From contig NC_083701.1 in NCBI RefSeq assembly GCF_033118175.1, forward strand, positions 66,363,001 to 66,427,000: 64,000 nt of DNA. Reading direction: 5' to 3'. Shown here one piece after another: positions 55,310-64,000 of the stretch. Source of the stretch: Dama dama. Lineage: Eukaryota > Chordata > Mammalia > Artiodactyla > Cervidae. Below the pieces are notes generated by a model. The model did not search any database and was not told the DNA's origin. It saw nothing but the letters and a program-made list of their open reading frames with translations. The translations under genes were made by a program, and so were the position numbers. The stretch's first letter is position 1. The number at the start of each line of letters is the position of its first letter.

Positions 55310-55520
55310 ATAAGGTTTGAATGCCAAGAAACAGGCCAAAGATTTAATTGTTATGATCTCATTTAATCCTCACAATGACCCTGTGGATTATCCCCATTTT
55401 ATAGAGCATGAAAGTGGATCCTAGAGAAGGTAAGCTAAGAAAAGACAGAGTTAATAAGAAGCAGAAAAAAGTTTGAGTCTTCCCCTTAGCTACAACTTCA
55501 TGCTATTTCCCCAATGGGCC
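55310..55520 (+). repeat. MIR SINE remnant
   Basis: 'gatctcatttaatcctcaca', 'tgaccctgtggattatcccc' and 'ggtaagctaagaaaagacag' give the sense MIR core and tail. Confidence 0.6.
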
Positions 55521-56886
55521 AATTAAAAGACCACCAGAAACCAAACGTCTAGCTTTTTTCTTTCATTTTTGTCAGCTACCTATGCTTATGATCATGTAGA
55601 TCCTCTTCTGTGAATGAATAACTGACCAGAAGACTTGCTATAATATAGTTTGGCAGTGGGGGAATAAAAAAAAAAAGTTTGTTTCTCTACTGAGTCTGAT
55701 ATTGGCAACGATCTTGAAATCATCAATGAATAAATGTTTTCATACAACTTATAATTAATGTTTATACATTCTAAAGGCTTCTTCGTGTTCTATTTGACCA
55801 GAGGATGCATATTTCTTCAAATTTCTTGGCCTGACTTTGCCTATTTGTGTGAGATATTTTTCCTTTCATTGTGGAAATCTTTTAGGCAGCCCATGCATTA
55901 TCATTATACGTTGGCATTTGACTCCATATAAGAATCTGCCACCAGGGCTATGGTTTCTGGATTTTTCTCGTGTACAGGGGTATCTTAATCCTGAGCATTA
56001 GTCTTTCTTTGTACATTTGTAAAAGCTGTCTGATAGTGAAAGCAAAAATGAAGCTTTCACTTCCTCTATAAATATTTGTGTGGTGACCTATGACTGTTGG
56101 CCAGTCTGCCTGCCAACACCCCATTAGAAGTCATCCCTTTTACAATCATCTACTATCATTTGATAACCTCTTGGGGTTAAGAGTACAGATGTAAGATCGC
56201 GAAGATTTCTGATGGGAATACTTCATATCCCAAGTATGTTTTCCCTTCAAAATGACATCACCACAGGGAAACATTTTTCAAATAATTTGGCCATCATGTT
56301 AAGAAAGCTTTGTTAGAAATACAAAGACGCACTCTGCACCTCAAACAAAAATTTTTAGAATCCAAGGTTGAAAGAAAAAAAAAAACCCAACTTACCAGTT
56401 AGTCTTAGAAGGTCTTGGTGTGGGGAGTTGCCAGGGCCAGCAAGGAATAGTGCCATTACAAAGACTGCACTATATGACTTTTCTATCCAATTCTAGTGTT
56501 ATGAAAGCTCATAGTTTCTGGGTTTTGCTTTAAAGACAGTATTTATACTTCAGATTTGAACACAGAAACAATCTAGTACATTATATGAAAACCTGCTGTT
56601 AAGAAGAGCGGTCAAATGCTGCCTGAGGTTTGTGATTTTCATCTCCAAGTTTCCTCCTACTTGCTATTATTGTATAGATAAATGTCCCTGGCAGATCTCT
56701 GTAGCTACCTCTTTAGCTTCACGCACTGAATTTCTCCAGAAGTACTCTGCACAGAGCAACATGAAGATTGTTGAACTAAGACATTAGACTCTGAGGAAAA
56801 ATTTCCTTTTGGAGGGCCAGAAATGGACCACTATGACAGAAGTAATACCTGTGATATGTAAATTTCTCAGACTCTAGTTCTCAAGG
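55521..56886. other. 1.4 kb single-copy-like DNA free of young repeats
   Basis: No SINE, LINE or LTR recognised apart from short A-runs (55667-55676, 56373-56384). No ORF of note. A candidate for ancestral, possibly conserved noncoding sequence. Confidence 0.45.
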
Positions 56887-56888
56887 CA

Positions 56889-56931
<43 letters not shown>

Positions 56932-56949
56932 GTGTGTGTGTGTGTGTGT
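56887..56949 (+). repeat. (GT)n microsatellite
   Basis: About 60 bp of GT dinucleotides with interruptions (GCGA near the start, TT in the middle). Confidence 0.95.
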
Positions 56950-57069
56950 TCCAAATGTTTTCTTGCAATGTATAGAGTTGGGAAAAATACATTAAATATT
57001 GGTTAAGGATCTATTATATACCATCTTGTGAATTATGTACCTCCCATGCAGAGACAGTAGTAACAGAAA

Positions 57070-57375
57070 ATAACAGACCATATTTACTAAGGAATTACAG
57101 TGTGCCAGGCTCTGTTCCAAGCACTTTACTGGTAATATATCACTTGATTTTTACAGAAATTCTATGCATGCAGCAGTCCATGGGGTTGCAAAAAGTCAGG
57201 CATGACTCAGCAACTGAGTAGCAACAAATGAGGTTGGTACCATTATCTCCATTGTGCAGATAAAGAAACTGAAGCTCAAACGTGAGAAAACCAAAATATA
57301 CAGCTAATAAAAATGGAACTAGAGTTCAAACCAGGGCAGCCTGACTTCCAAGTCCACTATTTTATACAACCTTAC
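57070..57375 (+). repeat. MIR SINE, interrupted
   Basis: 'gtgccaggctctgttccaag', 'cactttactggtaatatatc' on the left, then 'ggttggtaccattatctcca', 'gataaagaaactgaagctca' and 'cagggcagcctgacttccaa'. A well-preserved sense MIR, split by a SINE fragment at 57166-57228. Confidence 0.65.
57166..57228 (+). mobile_element. BovA SINE tail fragment in MIR
   Basis: 'gcagtccatggggttgcaaa' and 'gtcaggcatgactcagcaac' are the last ~60 bp of the A unit. The MIR text is contiguous on both sides (TCTATG, then ATGAGGTTGG). Confidence 0.75.
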
Positions 57376-58160
57376 TGAAGCTCCTCAAGAGCTCATAGGC
57401 TGAAAGAGAGGCAAATCCAGATTACCTTAGAGATTTGTAGAAAGAAAGTACCTGCACAAAGGAGAAAGATACTCATCTTCCAGGTGTGGCAATCTGGGAG
57501 GACTTCACAGAGTGGATGTTAAAGCTGACGCCTGGTGGGTGAGTAGCATTTCTCAATGGATGAGCTGAGGAAAGGCGTTTCAGATAAACGGAACAGGGTC
57601 AATACAGATGCAAATGTGTGCAACAGCTTGGGGTGACAGGATCACTACAGTGATTTATGACTCCTGTCATGTAGCGCACATACAAGTGGGAAGCTGGGTG
57701 GATGGGCAGCAGCCCCAGAGGAAAGGACCTTCCATTCTAGGCTAGAGTGATGGCTTTTCTACATGCCCAAGAGCCTACAATGAACTTTGCACTCGACATT
57801 TACATGACTCAATTTTTATTTCAGAAAAGTGATTTTAAGATCTGTGTGATGTTGAATTAGAAGGGTCCCGGACTGAAGACAGGAAAACAGCTACAGTGTT
57901 CCAAAACTATTCAGGTGAGGGATACTGGAGCCAAAAGTCAACTATGTTAACAAGAATGAAGAAATATTTTTGAGAGATGTTTAATGCTGGGATTGATAGA
58001 ATGGAGAGGCTGACTGGGTTTGGGTGTGAGGATCAGGAGATGATGAGGAGTAGATGGCATTGGTATTCATTTCCCTGAAGACTTGAGGGTGGAGAGCATG
58101 GGAGAAGAAGCCTGGGTTCTGCCTTGAAACTCACCTCCTTAATTCCCCCTCCTCACCCAC
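57376..58160. other. No gene or recognised repeat
   Basis: About 780 bp of single-copy-like sequence without notable ORFs. Confidence 0.4.
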
Positions 58161-58290
58161 TCCTCTCTTCTCTGAGCTGCCAGATTTAAATAGTTGTATA
58201 TACCTGCCTTCAGCACTAGACTATGAGCCCCTTGGCAGAGCCTGTAATGTGTTTATCATTCAATAAATGCTTGCTAACTGAGTTCATGAA
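58161..58290 (+). repeat. L2-like 3' end
   Basis: 'actatgagccccttggcaga' and 'atcattcaataaatgcttgc' match the typical end of an L2 (sense). Confidence 0.4.
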
Positions 58291-58444
58291 GAACAGAACC
58301 ATTTTTAATGTGAATGAATAATTGAGCGTTCAAAGAAAACTTGCTCCCCATAAGGGTCTGCACTTTGTCCTGCTCTGCCTTCAAAATACTTAGAATAAAA
58401 TGGATCCTTCTTCCTCAAAATATGTTATGGGTTTGAAAGCAGGG

Positions 58445-58675
58445 ATTTCACTACCCTTCTGACTCCAGCCTGTTGTTTTTCAGCTTGAAAATCCCCAGTC
58501 CCTTCAAATGTTTCACATACAACATACTTTCTGTATACTTCCTCATCCTGCAAGCCCTTTTCTGCACATGCTTCAGCCTCTCCATGTTCTTCTTTAAATG
58601 TGATACTCTGTTAATCTGACCCATACAGAATGCAGTGTGCCCATTACTTCTGAAGAGGGGTGAAGTCAAATTATT
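58445..58675 (-). repeat. Ancient LINE-like (CR1-type?) fragment
   Basis: 'agcttgaaaatccccagtcc', 'cagcctctccatgttcttct' and 'ttaaatgtgatactctg' resemble a very old amniote interspersed repeat. The antisense ORF (58669-58451) is Lys/Arg-rich (VQKRACRMRKYTESMLYVKH) and may be a LINE coding scrap. Weak. Confidence 0.3.
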
Positions 58676-59571
58676 TCATAGCTTATGTCAGAGGTATTTT
58701 TAAGGGAGAAATTATATTTAGAAAATTAAATCAGTAAGCAGCTTGAAGTAGATGGTATGACCTTGAAGACATAAATTAGAGACAGTTAAGTAAGCCATAG
58801 GCTATTCTATCTCGGAAACTAATAGAAATCATAGATTGGGGAAGAGATGAAGATGGTTAGCCTATGAACTTAATTTTTTTGGAAAATGTAACTGAAATAA
58901 AACATGCATAACACTAAAGTAATGCATCCAAAGTTTTACAATTCAGTTAATTTTTAGATAGTGAACATCCCTCAGACCATGAAATAAAAACATTCTCAAT
59001 AACTACTCCTTGTTTAGTCCCTTTTGGGTCATTCACCTCTATCAAAGGAGGTACTGACTGTGGGAGGTCTTGTTTCTCTGTCCCTCAGCAACGACCTGTC
59101 CAAGCCTGGCTTCTTTACACATGATGTCTTTGATGAGCAAGTTTCCCTGGCCTGGGGTAAAAGGGCAGTGGATGGTCTGTGTCAATGGACCAGAACTCTA
59201 GAACTTCAGAAGCTCACTAGTTGTTAGCAGGTTCCCTCCATCAGTGGCACATTGTCTCCAGGCAACGGGAAATTGCTTGGCCAAGGTTCGGGCTCAGTCT
59301 TTAGCCTTCTGTCCCACACAGCTTGGAACTCTGGAAAAAAGCCTCAAATCTCCAGTTGCACTTCTTCTGTGCCACATGGCCACTAAAATCTCTGCTGCTT
59401 TCTCTGGCCCCCATCATGGCCCTCTGCCCAGGCCAAACCTTGGTTCTCAGTCTTTTGCCTTCATCAAGAATCAGAACACACCCCCAGTGACAGCTGAGGT
59501 TCCTCAAATTTTCTCTGAGTATTTCTCCTCTGACTGAAATTTTACTCCCTTCTGGTGTTCTTAAATATATC
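58676..59571. other. No gene or recognised repeat
   Basis: About 900 bp. Frames at 59024-59227 and 59244-59537 (67 and 97 codons) are in a comparatively GC-rich patch but show no domain, splice context or start context that I can support. Confidence 0.4.
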
Positions 59572-59736
59572 AGGAGTCAGTAAGCTTTCCTGTTAAGACC
59601 AGATAGTAAATATTTTTGGCTTTGCTTGCCATATGGTCTTTGTCACAGCTACTTAATTATTCTTTTATAGCATGAAACAATACAAAAAATTAAGAATGAC
59701 TGATTTGGCTTGTGGTCTATAGCTTGCCAACCCATC
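59572..59736 (+). mobile_element. Short hAT-type DNA transposon remnant
   Basis: Left end 'caggagtcagtaagctttcc', interior 'gaccagatagtaaatatttt' and 'gccatatggtctttgtcaca', right end 'ggtctatagcttgccaaccc'. The two ends are imperfect inverted repeats. Non-autonomous, with no transposase. Confidence 0.5.
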
Positions 59737-60344
59737 AAAAATATAATTATTGCAATTTACGTAATAGTCCTAGTTCCTCAGTGAGATAAGTGGCCCATAC
59801 AACCTAGCGCATCCTAGGTTAAAACAGAACCCTACCAGAGGATTTTTAAGATCAAGCACAGCTGACTTGTAAATTGAAGTTCTTGGGTGGGTAAAATCTT
59901 CTCTTCATTTTCCCAAACTTTCAGCAAACTCTTACTGTACAGAGGCTTCCATAAGTAGGATTCTGGGTGCTTGTATGTTTGTGAGTGTGAAAGTAAAGGG
60001 ATAGAGCTCAGTTTGGAGGTTGATAAATTTTGATGATTTAGGAATTCAGTTAGCAATACTTCCTTTTTCCTTATCAAGTGCCAGAAATTACTGAGTGATA
60101 ACCATAAGAGACATGAAAATGGAACTCAAAAGATGACTTGCATTAGTGATATGCTGGCTGTGTTTTACAACGTTTTGTTTTGCCTTTGGTCATTTTTTTT
60201 CTTTTTCTGCCTTCTGTTAGATGAATTAAGGGTTTTTTACATCTCTACTATTGGCTTATTAATTTGATTCTGTTTTTTCTTTTCTTGGGTTGGGTTAAGT
60301 AATTGCCTTCAGAGAAAGGAAACTACACCTCGAAGCCCAAATCC
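59737..60344. other. No gene or recognised repeat
   Basis: About 600 bp between the two hAT remnants. Unassigned. Confidence 0.4.
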
Positions 60345-60533
60345 ACCCCACTGTCTGTTTTTATAAAGTTTTATTGGAATACAGCCATACTATTTATTTA
60401 TTTATGTCAATCACTGCTCTTAAACCACAAGAACAGAATTGAGTATTTGTGACAGAAACCATGTGGTCTGCAAAAACAAAAATATTTTCTATTTGACCTT
60501 TGACAGAAAAATTTGGCCCAAACCCTGCCCTAA
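60345..60533 (-). mobile_element. hAT-type DNA transposon remnant (antisense)
   Basis: 'aaagttttattggaatacag', 'gaattgagtatttgtgacag' and 'catgtggtctgcaaaaacaa' are the same family as 59572-59736 but in reverse orientation; this copy is longer internally. Confidence 0.55.
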
Positions 60534-60654
60534 GACTGTCAATTTATACTTGTATTCACCACAGTCCCCTTATGATCGTGCATTTGTCCTTGGACACTTT
60601 GATTTCTATCGTGTATTGCTCTATGTATGTTGAATCTGTATAACAATGTGCATG

Positions 60655-60876
60655 TGTGAGTGCTAAGTTGCCTCAGTCGTGTTCAACTCTTTGCAACCCG
60701 ATGGACTCTAGCCCGCCAGGCTCCTCTGTCCACAGAATTCTCCAGGCAAGAATACTGGAGTGGGTTGCTGTGTTTTCCTCCAGGGGATCTTCCTGACCCA
60801 GGGATCAAATCCACATCCCTTTTGTCTCCTGTACTGGCAGGCAGGCTCTTTACCTCTAGTGACGCCTGGGAAGCCC
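60655..60876 (-). mobile_element. Bov-tA SINE
   Basis: Antisense copy: 'agtgctaagttgcctcagtc', 'gccaggctcctctgtccaca' and 'agtgacgcctgggaagcc'. It is of the same variant type as 1632-1853 (longer head with 'tgtctcctgtactggcagg'). Confidence 0.9.
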
Positions 60877-60929
60877 TGTAACTAGGTACACACAGATTTT
60901 AAGTTGCAATTATTTCATTTTATATTGAT

Positions 60930-62430
60930 ATCCTTAACATCATGAAATGTCTGTTTATTTCCAATAATGCCTATTTCCTTCAGGTCCATGTTTTATGATA
61001 CAAGTGTAATTGCTCACAATTTATTTGGTTAGTTCTTCTATGCTCTATTTGCATCTTTTTACTCTCAAATTTTCTGTTCTTGATGTTTAAAATTCATCTC
61101 TTGTTAACACAGCACATTGTAAAGTTTAGTTTTTTATCCAGTCTGATAGTTTTATTATTTTACTTAAAGTATTTCAACTATTTATAATGTAATTACTTAT
61201 AATTTAATATAATTAATTTAATTATATTAAATTATTTATAATTTAATTAACTATAAATTTATTGATGATAAGTTAATTAAATTATTAATTTATAATAGTA
61301 TATTATTAAATTATTATTAATTTATAATACACTATAAATTAATTAACTATAATTTAATATAATTAATTATAATTATAATAATCAGATATGCATTTATTAT
61401 TCCAGTTTGCATTTTATAATTTGTTAATTATATACTTTTTTTTACCTCTTTGAGTGGCTATGCTAGAGATTATGGCATTACATTAGGTTCTAATGCAAAT
61501 TTGTTTACCTTTTCCTTTCATTTTGCCTGAAAAAGTCCCTTGAATTTTCTTGTAAGGAAAGTCTCACTGGTGAGAACTTTTTTTGTAGTTATTTTTCTGA
61601 AAATAATTTTATTTTACCTTCACCTTTAAAGAATATTTTCATTTTTCCCCATATGATCCTTTGAATAAATTATTCCATTTTCTTCTGGCTTCCATCATTT
61701 CCTCTGAGAAATCAGATGTAAGTCATGTCTGTTTCTTTGAATAAAAAAAAAAAAAATTTAAGCTTTTATAATTTTCCTTAGGTGTTTGAAAGTTTGACAC
61801 TCATGTGCCTAAATGTGGTTATCTATGTAGGTATAACTGCTTGAGGTTTGGTGAGCTTCTTAAATCTGTAGATGGACTACTTTTTTTAATTTTAGAAAAT
61901 GCTTAACATTTTCAGTCTCCTCTCCTTCTGGAATAGCATTTATATGTGCCAATTGAGTATTTCCCACATGTTTCTTATGCAGTACTTTTTCTATTCTTTT
62001 TTCTCCTTTTGTTTCAGTTTGTGTATATTTTATTGGATATTTATTTTATTTGTGTATTTTATATTGAGTCCACTTACCCTTTCTGTCTGCTGTGACCTAT
62101 CTGTTGCTAAACTCAACCTGTCAGTTTTTAATATCAGATACTATAATTTTTCAGTTTCAAAGTGTTCATTTAATTTTTTATAGTATAAGTTTAGTTCTTG
62201 GTTATACTTTAATTCTTTTATCTATGTTGTCATTTTAAATTTTTATTAAATATATTTATTGTAACTATTTTAAAGTCATTGCATGCTAATTATAAATGTT
62301 GGTATTATTCCTTTTATTATTTAATTATCAATTGTATTTTCTTGTCTTTTCCTTTGACTTGTTATTTTTATTTCTTTCTAGATATTGTACAATTCTGAAG
62401 GATACAGATAATTTTATATCTCACCAGGGA
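60930..62430 (-). repeat. Old L1 (L1M-type) 5' region, antisense
   Basis: 'gacactcatgtgcctaaatg', 'tggttatctatgtaggtata', 'ttggtgagcttcttaaatct', 'tctccttctggaatagcatt' and 'actattttaaagtcattgca' follow an old L1 5' region in antisense. Strongly AT-biased and diverged. ORF 61899-62183 is hydrophobic only because of its T-richness. Confidence 0.5.
61180..61395. repeat. AT-only low-complexity tract
   Basis: About 215 bp composed almost entirely of A and T with recurring TTAATTA, TTTATAAT and AATTATA words, many self-complementary. Confidence 0.9.
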
Positions 62431-63269
62431 TAAGTGGCCCCCCTCTATCAGACAGATAAGGTAAAGGGGTGAACTGGGTAGCTGAAATTCTATTTTGGTA
62501 AGATTCTAGCTTCCTTTAACTTGCCCTATTTTTATGGAGTGAGCTTCCAGGCTTTTGATTGAGGTCCCAGCAAATTTCCATTTCTTCAGATCTAAGTGAT
62601 TACAGGAGATTCAGCTCTCACTTTCAGAGGCTTCTAACCTAGCTCTCCAACCTCTTATCCTAAACAGACTCAAAATCTTGCAAGTATATTAAAGGGAAGA
62701 CCAGTAGTGTACTTAAAGTAGGTCCCATCTTGATGGAGAATCTCTGTTTACTAAACTGAAAAACTGTAAGATATTTTATTCTGTGTTTTAGAAGCTTTTG
62801 GCCTAGTTGATAGCCTTTTGCTCAGCCCCAGAGCTAAAGAATGACTTATGGGAAAATCTTTCAAATTTCTAACCTGCTACTAACTGACCAAAAATACTTT
62901 GTGAGTTTTTTCTCCAAGAAGAAGTTCTGCATCTCATTCTGTACCCAATATTCACAAATGTCCTCCAGGGGGAAAAAAAAAAAAAAGCAAAATCCTCCTG
63001 AGTGTCATTTCATCTCCAAACAGTTCTTCATTCCCTGGAATTTTAGCTCATCTATTCTTCATAGTTTTCACACCTCTGAAATGCCTTTAAAATATAATGC
63101 TTATAATTTATCTTTTTTTGAGCTGTTACAATGGACTTTTCATGACCTACTTTATCTTACTTGAAAGTGGAAGTTTCTTGAGAGACTGTTCTTTATTAGT
63201 GAGCAAAATTGATGCATTGTGGTTAATCCAATCCTCAATAAATATTTACTGAATACCTTCATGTCAATA
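62431..63269. other. No gene; possible L2 tail at its end
   Basis: About 840 bp unassigned. 'atcctcaataaatatttact' at about 63231-63252 could be an L2 3' tail. A13 run at 62972-62985. ORF 62841-63164 has no recognisable domain. Confidence 0.35.
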
Positions 63270-63650
63270 AGGAATACATTTGGCTGTGAGTAATACAAAA
63301 TCTGACTATAGTAGCTTAAAGAAACACATATTTCTCCTGCTCACTTAATAAGAACTCAAGAGTTAGGCAGTAACTAATATTGTTTCAGCAGTTCAGTGAT
63401 GTCAGTGTTGATGATGTCTCTGAAATTCTCTTGGCGTTTCCCAAATGCATCTCATCTCCGAGTCACCAGATGGCTACAACTTCAAATAATATTTCCACAC
63501 TCAAGGCAAAAAGAACACAGAAGGAAGGGCAATGAGAGTCAACTGTGCTTTTTACTGGGAAAACCGCTGCTGTCCAGAATCTCTCAACTAATTTTAGACT
63601 GATTTAATTGACCAGGCTCTGTCATATAGCCATACCAGCAATAAGGAGGG
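63270..63650. repeat. Ancient mammalian interspersed repeat, family not assigned
   Basis: 'tttggctgtgagtaatacaa', 'gtagcttaaagaaacacata' and 'atctcatctccgagtcacca' resemble a common old mammalian repeat that I cannot name. Diverged. Confidence 0.3.
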
Positions 63651-64000
63651 TGAAGAATTCAGTACTTATCTAATTAGGAGTTGACCAGGTAAAGATTAAG
63701 TGTGACAAATAAATATCGAGGCAAAGAAAAATTCAGTGTCAAGGACAATCAATAGATGAGAGACCATCATAGCAGACTTGCAGGGGAAAGAAACAGCAAA
63801 CCAAGAATACTTGAGCAAATAAGAATACTTGAGCAATAAGATAACTTATTATCTCACATAAAAAGATGCCTAGAGGAAGGATGGAGTAAGTTAATTTACA
63901 GGTTCCACAAAATCAATAAGGATCCATATTATTTTACCTTTCTGTTCTGCCATTCCCAACAACTAAAGCTCCATTTATGATCATATATTGTCTATAGCAG
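63651..64000. other. No gene or recognised repeat
   Basis: The last 350 bp are A-rich with a small duplication ('aagaatacttgagcaa' twice, 63803-63834). Nothing coding. Confidence 0.4.

Noticed and set aside
59024..59537. Two adjacent ORFs in a GC-richer patch as possible exons
   Set aside because: Neither has a recognisable domain and I could not define convincing splice sites; left as unassigned.
1..64000. CRISPR arrays, phage, IS or other prokaryotic defence systems
   Set aside because: No regularly spaced repeats with unique spacers and no dense operonic coding; all repeated structure is explained by mammalian retrotransposons, LTRs, DNA transposons or simple repeats.

Overview
This window is intergenic or deep-intronic nuclear DNA from a ruminant, most likely a bovid. 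The diagnosis rests on dozens of Bov-tA/BovA SINEs (tRNA-Glu-like head, ruminant 'A' unit ending in a GACTGAGCGACT-type tail), a BovA2 SINE with a (TGC)n tract, and at least seven BovB (RTE-type LINE) copies ending in repeated CTGAA units. Ruminant-type L1 is also abundant. I found no intact host protein-coding gene, no RNA gene, no CpG island and no prokaryotic or phage-type system. Almost every open reading frame over 60 codons lies inside a transposon relic or is chance. Several repeat-family names come from recognition without a database search, and boundaries are good to about 5-20 bp except where target-site duplications (TSDs) are given.

Layout. 0-8.7 kb: an old L2, L1 pieces, MIRs and seven SINEs, including one with an unusually long TSD. 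8.7-12 kb: mostly single-copy sequence with no recognised ruminant SINE. 12-20 kb: SINEs, an L2, a BovB 3' end and an L1 with a second L1 nested in it. 20.5-22.6 kb: a rearranged L1 containing an inverted duplication. 24.9-26.4 kb: an antisense L1 3' half interrupted by BovB. 28.3-41.5 kb: a dense nest of sense-strand L1s. Here an old L1 (about 31.4-39.3 kb) carries degraded ORF1 and ORF2 and is interrupted by a younger, internally deleted L1 with a matching TSD; a BovB copy with reverse-transcriptase sequence follows at 39.7-40.8 kb.

43.7-49.6 kb: a decayed class I (gammaretrovirus-like) endogenous retrovirus. It has gag (matrix and capsid), protease, a scrap of the reverse-transcriptase N-terminus, the RNase H C-terminus and the first half of integrase. 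All are broken by stops, frameshifts and deletions, and a BovB copy sits in the capsid region. Related LTR-like sequence lies on both flanks. 50-54.5 kb: BovB copies, two opposed MaLR-type LTRs and more SINEs. 54.5-64 kb: mostly old sequence (MIR, hAT, L2-like, antisense L1M) with few young insertions.

Nothing here works as a pathway. The interest lies in the record of insertion, nesting, inversion and deletion, and in one unexplained small ORF with an A-rich tail (about 43.2-43.56 kb, minus strand) that might be a processed pseudogene.
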